Both the position numbers and the translations under genes were made by a program. Positions 1 to 4,343 of a stretch of DNA of 6,622 nt are shown piece by piece. Numbering within the stretch: position 1 is the stretch's first letter; each line of letters begins with the position of its first letter. The notes beneath the pieces were generated by a model. The model was not told the DNA's origin and did not search any database. It was given only the letters and a program-made list of their open reading frames with translations. Source of the stretch: an uncultured Bacteroidota bacterium (GTDB taxonomy: Bacteria > Bacteroidota > Bacteroidia > Chitinophagales > Chitinophagaceae); contig CAILMA010000384.1 of the NCBI GenBank assembly GCA_903835145.1, positions 1 through 6,622 of the forward strand, read 5' to 3'.

Positions 1-158
1 ACAATTTTTCATTGGTTTTTTGGTGAAGTGGGGAAGCGGGGTTTTGGGTCGCGGCAAGGATGTCTTTGCTCATAGCCGGGGTACAGACCTGCGACAGTGG
101 GGCGATTGATGTGTTTTTTGATTTTTTTATGTGTCTATAGTTTTTTAGGTCATATTAC
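1..158. other. Non-coding left edge; 35-codon open remnant
   Basis: No complete gene is visible. Frame 2 on the plus strand is open from the window edge to a TGA at 107-109 and reads as 35 residues ending in TDLRQWGD. I do not recognise it as a protein family. GTCGC at 48-52 and GCGAC at 91-95 are complementary, and CAAGG/TCTTTG near 56-69 can form a small inner hairpin. The stretch may therefore be another structured dispersed repeat rather than a coding tail. It lies directly beside the palindromic array, which favours a repeat origin. Confidence 0.3.
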
Positions 159-213
159 GCCCTTACAGGGCTGGGTGTTTCAAGGGTATTTTTACCCGGG
201 GCGATGCCCCGGG
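159..213. repeat. Three GC-rich hairpins leading into the array
   Basis: Three perfect hairpins are visible. gcccttacagggc (159-171) has a 5-bp stem and loop TAC. gggtatttttaccc (184-197) has a 5-bp stem and a T4 loop. cccggggcgatgccccggg (195-213) has an 8-bp stem and loop GAT. The second and third share 195-197, so they cannot both form fully at once. Positions 183-206 are repeated with one mismatch at 882-905, on the far side of the tandem array. The first hairpin is a variant of the gccctttcagggc hairpin found in each array unit. I infer a member of a dispersed Bacteroidota palindromic repeat family, but I cannot name the family. Confidence 0.7.
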
Positions 214-218
214 CTGTG

Positions 219-880
219 GGATTTTGCCCTTTCAGGGCGGGAGAGTTGGTGATTTTATATTTTGACGGGCGTTGAAAACGCCATGCCGGGGCATCCCGAT
301 TGCAAATCGGGACGAGAAAACGTAATAGGGGATTTTGCCCTTTCAGGGCGGGAGAGTTGGTGAATTTGTATTTTGACGGGCGTTGAAAACGCCATTCCGG
401 AGCATACGCGTTGCAAACGCGTACGAGAAAACGTAATAAGGGATTTTGCCCTTTTAGGGCGGGAGAGTTGGTGATTTTATATTTTGACGGGCGTTGAAAA
501 CGCTATGCCAGTGCATACGGGTATGAGAAGACGTAATGAGGGATTTTGCCCTTTCAGGGCGGGAGAGTTGATGAATTTGTATTTTGACGGGCGTTGAAAA
601 CGCCATTCCGGAGCATACGCGTTGCAAACGCGTACGAGAAAACGTAATGAGGGATTTTGCCCTTTCAGGGCGGGAGAGTTGGTGATTTTATATTTTGACG
701 GGCGTTGAAAACGCCATGCCGGAGCATACGGGTTGCAAACGCGTACGAGTAGACGTAATAAGGGATTTTGCCCTTTCGGGGCGGGAGAGTTGGTGATTTT
801 ATATTTTGACGGGCGTTGAAAACGCCATGCCGGAGCATACGCGTTGCAAACGCGTACGAGAAAACGCAATAAGGGATTTT
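219..880. repeat. Tandem array of six ~111-bp units, three hairpins each
   Basis: Units start at 219, 330, 441, 541, 652 and 763, and a seventh start at 874 is cut off after a few bases. All full units are 111 bp except the third, which is 100 bp. A typical unit has three hairpins. Hairpin a is gccctttcagggc. Hairpin b is ggcgttgaaaacgcc, with a 6-bp stem and loop GAA. Hairpin c has an 8-bp stem around the loop GCA, for example tacgcgttgcaaacgcgta at 405-423. Unit 1 has a different hairpin c stem (294-312) that is still fully complementary. Unit 5 has one G-G mismatch (731/741), and unit 3 has lost most of hairpin c. Because 111 is divisible by 3, the array leaves long open frames on both strands that translate as 37-residue repeats. 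I treat these as non-coding. The array is probably of REP/palindromic type; its mobility and function are unknown. Confidence 0.93.
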
Positions 881-881
881 G

Positions 882-937
882 AGGGTATTTTGACCCGGGG
901 CGATGTAGCGGGGGCATACACGGCGGTTGCAAACCGC
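882..937. repeat. Right flank: 24-bp repeat copy plus hairpin
   Basis: Positions 882-905 repeat 183-206 with a single mismatch (G at 892 instead of T at 193). The GC-rich 8-bp stem found on the left is lost here, because the sequence after gcgatg differs. At 923-937, gcggttgcaaaccgc forms a 6-bp stem around the same GCA loop as hairpin c of the array, with a third stem sequence. The sequence beyond about 940 has no relation to the array, so this is its right border. Confidence 0.75.
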
Positions 938-1278
938 GGAGTTTGTGTCGTCGCAAGTCAGCTACGGATAATGGCTTTTAAAAATGTGATCCATTTGTAA
1001 AATGAAACACTTTTGATTGGACGACCGAAATTGCAATTTTACTGAATTTGAGAAAGGATGAATTTCATGCTGCCAAAAGTTGTTTGAAACATACGTTTTA
1101 TCGTAAGACTAAAGTTGCCAGAAAAGTAATGTGGCTTGTGGCTCGTTAATATAAAATGTGAGTGATTTATAATGCGTAAAGATTTATATGTGATTCTGAG
1201 TTTATTTTGTAGTCGATGGCACGTTTTTAGTGCGTGTTGTGTGAACTCACAGTATAATTCAAATTCAACTCAGTAACC
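938..1278. other. AT-rich intergenic stretch without a convincing gene
   Basis: The repeat ends and base composition becomes AT-rich. There is a perfect 12-bp palindrome AAATTGCAATTT at 1028-1039 and another dyad, TGTGAACTCACA, at 1240-1251. The latter is followed at once by TATAAT (1253-1258), which lies 21 bp before the next start codon. A 34-codon frame (1172-1276) ends two bases before the following gene. No RNA gene or recognisable promoter of the TAnnTTTG type was found; the nearest matches have one mismatch. Confidence 0.4.
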
Positions 1279-1491
1279 ATGGAAAAAAGGGCATTAGGTA
1301 TTATTCTTACAATTTTGGGTATTATAGCCCTTTTAGTAGCTGGCTGGATGTTTATAAATCATAGTGGGTCAAATTATGATGTCAAGGTGATTACTACAAG
1401 CGTTATTTTAGGCGTTATATTTTTTGTTTCTGGCATAGGACTTGTACGCAGCACTAAGGATACATTAAAGAATGACGAGCGGGTTAGTTAG
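1279..1491 (+). CDS. Small two-helix membrane protein, unknown function
   Basis: This 70-residue protein has two hydrophobic segments (about residues 5-26 and 38-56) joined by a short polar loop (NHSGSNYDVK). It ends in a charged cytoplasmic-looking tail (VRSTKDTLKNDERVS). The composition is that of a genuine small membrane protein and not of a random open frame: glycines sit inside both helices, and a lysine and an arginine lie right at the start. Small proteins of this shape are common as hypotheticals in Bacteroidota, but I know of no assigned role. The ATG at 1279 is the natural start because it puts the first helix directly after MEKR. No Shine-Dalgarno is visible, as is usual in this phylum. 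The gene stands alone, with 268 bp before the next gene. Confidence 0.72.
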   Translation: MEKRALGIILTILGIIALLVAGWMFINHSGSNYDVKVITTSVILGVIFFVSGIGLVRSTKDTLKNDERVS

Positions 1492-1524
1492 GTTTTTTGT
1501 TTACCCATCGGTCTGGTGTGATGC

Positions 1525-1560
1525 GAATATTTACAACATACTGAAATATTCTCTTTTATT
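1525..1560 (+). terminator. AT-rich hairpin, possible weak terminator
   Basis: GAATATTT (1525-1532) and AAATATTC (1544-1551) are perfectly complementary over 8 bp with an 11-nt loop. They are followed by the pyrimidine-rich tcttttatt. The hairpin lies 33 nt after the stop codon of the small membrane protein gene. The stem is AT-rich and the T-tract is interrupted, so termination would be weak. It could also be a protein-binding dyad. Confidence 0.3.
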
Positions 1561-1759
1561 GATAATGTATTATAACTGCTCTGCTGCAAGCGGCAGCGGG
1601 CGAATGTTTTAATTCTTCTCCAGCCATATTGCAAAGTTACATGACAACTGCAACCGAAAAACATTATTTTCGAACTGAGACAACACGAAAAATCGGGAAC
1701 GGTTTGGGTTTAATTTTCAAGTGGTTTATTTCAAAAATAGTTCTTAGTTTTTTGTAGGT

Positions 1760-2368
1760 GTGGAGTATACTCCAGTGTTTAAACTTGCAATAAAAAAGAT
1801 GGACGATTTAAGTTTGTTAGCAGGATTTAGAGAGGAATTTGCGGTGCGGGGTAGGTTATTGGAGCAGCGAAAGCTATTTCTTTGGGGCCAGGTGGATGAT
1901 TTGAGTTCAAAGCGGGTGGTGGAGCAGCTTTTGTACCTTGAAGATAGGGAGCCCGGTGCTCCTGTACACATGTATATCAATTGCCCGGGAGGGATGGTGA
2001 CAGCGGGGTATGCGATTTATGATATGATGCAGGCGGTTGCTGCACCGGTTTATACTTATTGCATTGGCTTTGCTGCGAGCATGGGGTCAATTTTGCTCTC
2101 GGGCGGCGAGAAAGGTCACAGGTATATTTACCCCACAGCTGAGGTTATGATACATCAGCCAATTATCGGTGGTTTCCAGGCCAACTCCTCTGATATAGAA
2201 ATTAATGCCCGGCAGATTGTAAGAATCAAGGAGCTTACTGCTGCGCTGCTGGCGGCCAATTGTGGGCAACCTGTTGAAAAAATAATGAAAGATTTTAACC
2301 GTGATTACTGGATGAACGCTACCGAGGCACTGGCATATGGCATTGTAGATGAATTGGTACAACCGTAG
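1760..2368 (+). CDS. clpP: ClpP-family serine protease subunit, divergent N-terminus
   Basis: This is the proteolytic subunit of a Clp protease. ClpP subunits form a barrel of two heptamers that degrades proteins fed in by a ClpX/ClpA/ClpC-type ATPase in the cytoplasm. The 202 residues are near the family's usual length. The catalytic triad is intact: Ser107 in FAASMGS, His132 in VMIHQP and Asp182 in FNRDYWM. The CPGGMVTAG loop at 75-83 matches the oxyanion/substrate-binding glycine loop, with Cys75 where SPGG is usual. Arg181-Asp182 fits the inter-ring sensor position. The first 30 residues lack the usual axial-loop hairpin pattern. The start is uncertain: GTG 1760 is the only upstream candidate after a TAG at 1745, while ATG 1799 (Met14) gives a 189-residue protein. 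No Clp ATPase gene is adjacent, which suggests a secondary paralogue (inference). The gene ends base-to-base with a convergent MerR gene. Confidence 0.93.
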   Translation: MEYTPVFKLAIKKMDDLSLLAGFREEFAVRGRLLEQRKLFLWGQVDDLSSKRVVEQLLYLEDREPGAPVHMYINCPGGMVTAGYAIYDMMQAVAAPVYTYCIGFAASMGSILLSGGEKGHRYIYPTAEVMIHQPIIGGFQANSSDIEINARQIVRIKELTAALLAANCGQPVEKIMKDFNRDYWMNATEALAYGIVDELVQP

Positions 2369-2767
2369 TTACGCAGCGACCTTTAGTTCCGGCATAAAAA
2401 TGGTGTGGCCGGTCTTTTTGTGCAGTAACATTTGTTGCTCCCGGTTGAGGCGCATTTTTAGTTCGTGCAGCTGGTCTATCTGTTCGTCAATACCGGTAAT
2501 CTTGGTATCTATTATCTGGAGCATTTTGGTAAGGTCAAGTAATTTCATAGACCTGCGTACGAGTATTTCTCTTATTTCCTCGAGGGTGAATCCGAGGTCT
2601 TTGTATTTGCGGATGATTTCGAGTTGGTGGGCGATTTCATCGGGGTAATCTTTATAGGTGTTTTTGGGTGTTGATTTTTTGGGAAGTACAATTAGCCCGA
2701 TTTTTTCATAAAACCGTATTGTATCTCTTGAGAATCCGGTTTTCCTCGATAGCTGGCCGATTAGCAT
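2369..2767 (-). CDS. MerR-family transcriptional regulator, cysteine-free
   Basis: This 132-residue DNA-binding regulator acts as a dimer; MerR proteins typically twist the promoter DNA between its two elements. The N-terminus (residues 2-24, LIGQLSRKTGFSRDTIRFYE) is the MerR helix-turn-helix. A wing and second helical pair follow (about 30-75, including YKDLGFTLEEIREIL), then a long antiparallel coiled-coil helix (about 76-118) and a short tail. There is no cysteine in the protein, so it is neither a CueR/ZntR-like metal sensor nor a SoxR-like iron-sulfur sensor. There is also no room for a large drug-binding domain, so the signal is unknown. Its TAA stop abuts the clpP TAG with no bases between. 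A dyad over its own predicted promoter (2793-2822) suggests autoregulation. Whether it also controls clpP cannot be seen; no copy of the dyad was found in front of clpP. Confidence 0.92.
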   Translation of the reverse strand: MLIGQLSRKTGFSRDTIRFYEKIGLIVLPKKSTPKNTYKDYPDEIAHQLEIIRKYKDLGFTLEEIREILVRRSMKLLDLTKMLQIIDTKITGIDEQIDQLHELKMRLNREQQMLLHKKTGHTIFMPELKVAA

Positions 2768-2786
2768 TTTGATGGTGATTTTTTTA

Positions 2787-2822
2787 TAAAGATAGCGTTT
2801 GGGCGTTGCTTATGAAACGCTA
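2787..2822 (-). promoter_or_regulatory. Predicted merR promoter with overlapping dyad operator
   Basis: Read on the minus strand, TTTC (2817-2814) and TATCTTTA (2794-2787) match the Bacteroidota -33 TTTG and -7 TAnnTTTG elements with one mismatch each, spaced by 19 bp. The initiation site would fall near 2780, about a dozen bases before the start codon. A perfect 8-bp inverted repeat, TAGCGTTT (2793-2800) and AAACGCTA (2815-2822), overlaps both promoter elements and brackets a 14-bp spacer. Binding within the promoter spacer is the classic arrangement for MerR regulators. The motif match is direct observation; its use by this regulator is inference. Confidence 0.5.
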
Positions 2823-2874
2823 CATTCAGGATTTTAGTGCTCCCAATCTTTCAATAGTTCGATGTGCCTCATTT

Positions 2875-2920
2875 ATGCTGCAAAGGCTACCTCAACGGAG
2901 GCAGCCTTTGCAGCATTTTT
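2875..2920 (+). terminator. Strong intrinsic terminator hairpin with plus-strand T-tract
   Basis: A 13-bp stem (2876-2888 with 2903-2915), one A-C mismatch and a further 4 bp (CCTC/GAGG) enclose an AACG loop, followed by TTTTT at 2916-2920. The T-tract makes this a good terminator for plus-strand transcription. On the minus strand the hairpin sits about 20 nt after the stop codon of the T9SS cargo gene but is followed by ATAAATGAGG, so U-rich termination would be poor there. It may act in both directions, but the sequence favours plus. Confidence 0.8.
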
Positions 2921-2936
2921 GTTTGTCGTTTGGTTT

Positions 2937-3923
2937 TTAGTTTTTGATTAATTTTTGAGTTATTTTATCGTTTCCGGCAATAGTTTCTACCAGGTAAATG
3001 CCTGAAGGGAGATGGCTAATGTCCATTGTTACCTTTTCGCCTTGTTGTGCATTTACTGTTTTTGAGGTTACCGTGGTACCGAGTGCGTTCATGATATTGA
3101 TTTGCTTAGCGGTAGCTTCTGCATTTTGGAAAGCGATGGTTATATAGTTTGTTGCAGGGTTAGGACTGATTGTTGTGTGCGTGTTGATGGCGACATCGGA
3201 AGTAGAAGCAGGGAGTGCTGTTGTCAATTCGAATCTGTTGTTACCCTGAGTTGCTGTGTCTTTGGTGATGTTGAAACTGTATTCTGTGCCCTGCACAAGT
3301 GCTGTATAAGTAGCGGTTAATTTGTCGTGGAGGAACAATTGGGCACCCTCAGGGAGTACCATGTTTTCGGCTTTAATGGTGAATTTTTGAGTGTAGTTTG
3401 TACTACCAGTGCCTGATTCATCGGACCTTAGGACGAGGCCGTTGTTGGTAGCGAGGTTGCCGTTGGAAAGGGTAAGATCGCCGGTAATATAAATAGTATC
3501 TGCCGTGTTGATGTAAGCGCCGTTTGAATTGTCTAACGACAAATTGCTTATGGTGCCTCTACCGTGCAAAGCTTGTGTTGCGGAGCCTGAGAGATTGATA
3601 GCACCGTTGCCATCAACGAGTCCGTTGTTGGTCATGGTTCCTTTAACATCTATTGTTGCGTCGCCTGCAACTGAAACGTGTGCGCCGGCAGCCACGGTTA
3701 GGTTTTTAGCCGAAAAATTGCCACCCGAAGCAGCTGGCACATTGGCCGTGCCAGCCGGTATGATTACGTTGGTTGCCGCATTAGGAACCGAGCCTGTAGA
3801 CCAGTTGCCTGAGTTGTTCCAGCTGCTGCCGGCCGAGCCGGTCCAGGTGCTTGTTTGGGCGATGGCGCAAGGTGCGGAAGAGCAAATTACTGCGAGAGCG
3901 ATTGTAGAGAGGAGCGTTTTCAT
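2937..3923 (-). CDS. Secreted protein with T9SS type A sorting domain
   Basis: This 328-residue exported protein has a signal peptide at 1-22 (MKTLL, a hydrophobic core, then AIA before Gln23). Residues 26-57 carry a Trp/Asn/Gly-rich motif (SWNNSGNWSTGSVP) found at the start of many Bacteroidota surface proteins. Residues 70-165 read as short repetitive beta strands (NLTVAAGAHVSV, DVKGTMTNNG, GDLTLSNGN), consistent with a beta-solenoid. Residues 180-232 resemble the end of a longer surface protein (QLFLHDKL, YSFNITKD, GNNRFEL). The C-terminal 77 residues form a type A sorting domain (SPNPATNYITI, then LPSGIYLVET and a basic end). The T9SS would carry it across the outer membrane and attach or release it at the surface. 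The ligand or role is unknown. The gene is divergent from the membrane-protein gene at 4344 and has no obvious operon partner. Confidence 0.92.
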   Translation of the reverse strand: MKTLLSTIALAVICSSAPCAIAQTSTWTGSAGSSWNNSGNWSTGSVPNAATNVIIPAGTANVPAASGGNFSAKNLTVAAGAHVSVAGDATIDVKGTMTNNGLVDGNGAINLSGSATQALHGRGTISNLSLDNSNGAYINTADTIYITGDLTLSNGNLATNNGLVLRSDESGTGSTNYTQKFTIKAENMVLPEGAQLFLHDKLTATYTALVQGTEYSFNITKDTATQGNNRFELTTALPASTSDVAINTHTTISPNPATNYITIAFQNAEATAKQINIMNALGTTVTSKTVNAQQGEKVTMDISHLPSGIYLVETIAGNDKITQKLIKN

Positions 3924-4084
3924 TTTTGTATATTTATATAAGTTGAGAGATAAATTGTTATGTTTAATTGGTTGGTATTTAATTGATTAATGATTGAATC
4001 GTGTGTTGTGTTGTTTTACTCTGTTATTCGTTCGTTAATAATTATGATGCAATCTACGTGTGGATTTCAGGGAATGCAAGGGAA

Positions 4085-4118
4085 ACTTCACGAACGGTCG
4101 TTTTACTTCACGAACGGT
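4085..4118 (-). promoter_or_regulatory. Tandem LytTR-like direct repeat (20-bp period)
   Basis: The 14-bp sequence ACTTCACGAACGGT occurs at 4085-4098 and again, identically, at 4105-4118. Its minus-strand core ACCGTTCGT fits the published LytTR-domain response-regulator consensus [TA][AC][CA]GTTN[AG][TG] at every position, in both copies. LytTR sites are normally direct repeats separated by 12-13 bp; here the gap between cores is 11 bp. In the minus orientation the pair lies about 165 bp upstream of the T9SS cargo gene. It is also about 225 bp upstream of the gene at 4344. No LytTR regulator is encoded in the window. Confidence 0.5.
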
Positions 4119-4179
4119 AAAAAAACTTTATTTTTTAACAAATAGCGGATTAAAAACGTCAGATTTTCATTAAAACACA

Positions 4180-4286
4180 GGCCGTTTTTTTTGCAGAATT
4201 TCGGGGAATTTTAAGAATTCCGTGGGTTTGGAAACCCGGATTACATTTTTTGAACGGCCATAGTACCTGTTTCAGGAAGGTACTGG
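4180..4286 (+). other. Cluster of inverted repeats, possible structured leader RNA
   Basis: GGCCGTT (4180-4186) and AACGGCC (4253-4259) could close a long stem. Inside it are two hairpins: GGAATT/AATTCC (4205-4221, loop TTAAG) and GGGTTT/AAACCC (4224-4237, 2-nt loop). Just outside is AGTACCT/AGGTACT (4262-4284, 7-bp stem), which competes with CCTG/CAGG (4266-4276). The block ends 57 bp before the start of the membrane-protein gene. I do not recognise a known riboswitch. It might be a structured 5' leader, a set of protein sites or a remnant of an old repeat. No promoter upstream of it is certain. The rest of 3924-4179, apart from the direct repeat at 4085-4118, is AT-rich with nothing recognisable. 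Confidence 0.35.
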
Positions 4287-4330
4287 ATGGTTCGCAGGTT
4301 TTAAAGAGGCTTTTGTTCTGCTATTTGATT

Positions 4331-4338
4331 TAATTTTG
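4331..4338 (+). promoter_or_regulatory. Exact -7 box TAATTTTG before the membrane-protein gene
   Basis: TAATTTTG matches the Bacteroidota -7 consensus TAnnTTTG exactly. The nearest TTTG upstream (4312-4315) leaves a gap of 15 bp, which is shorter than usual. Initiation from this box would fall at or next to the ATG at 4344 and so give an almost leaderless mRNA. In AT-rich DNA this could also be a chance match. Confidence 0.35.
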
Positions 4339-4343
4339 TTTTC

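Noticed and set aside
219..880. CRISPR array
   Set aside because: The units are continuous 111-bp copies with internal palindromes; there are no short repeats separated by unique spacers, and no cas genes.
477..956. 159-residue minus-strand frame with 37-residue internal repeats
   Set aside because: It is the translation of the 111-bp palindromic array; the frame stays open only because 111 is a multiple of 3. It lacks a signal, a fold pattern or a hydrophobic core, and the 100-bp unit breaks the frame.
806..1000. 64-residue plus-strand frame
   Set aside because: It consists of array sequence and its border read in one frame, with no independent sign of coding.
1028..1039. Palindrome AAATTGCAATTT
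   Set aside because: It is a perfect dyad but AT-rich, isolated and not placed relative to any promoter; the shared TTGCAA with the array hairpins is likely chance.
1240..1251. CRP-like TGTGA/TCACA half-sites
   Set aside because: The half-sites are separated by 2 bp instead of the 6 bp of a CRP site, so no CRP assignment is made.
2349..2648. 99-residue plus-strand frame opposite merR
   Set aside because: It is Ser/Ile-rich antisense of the MerR coiled coil and overlaps the end of clpP.
3529..3990. 153-residue plus-strand frame opposite the T9SS gene
   Set aside because: The minus-strand protein has a signal peptide and a T9SS domain; the plus frame is its antisense shadow with low-complexity Pro/Ala/Leu composition.
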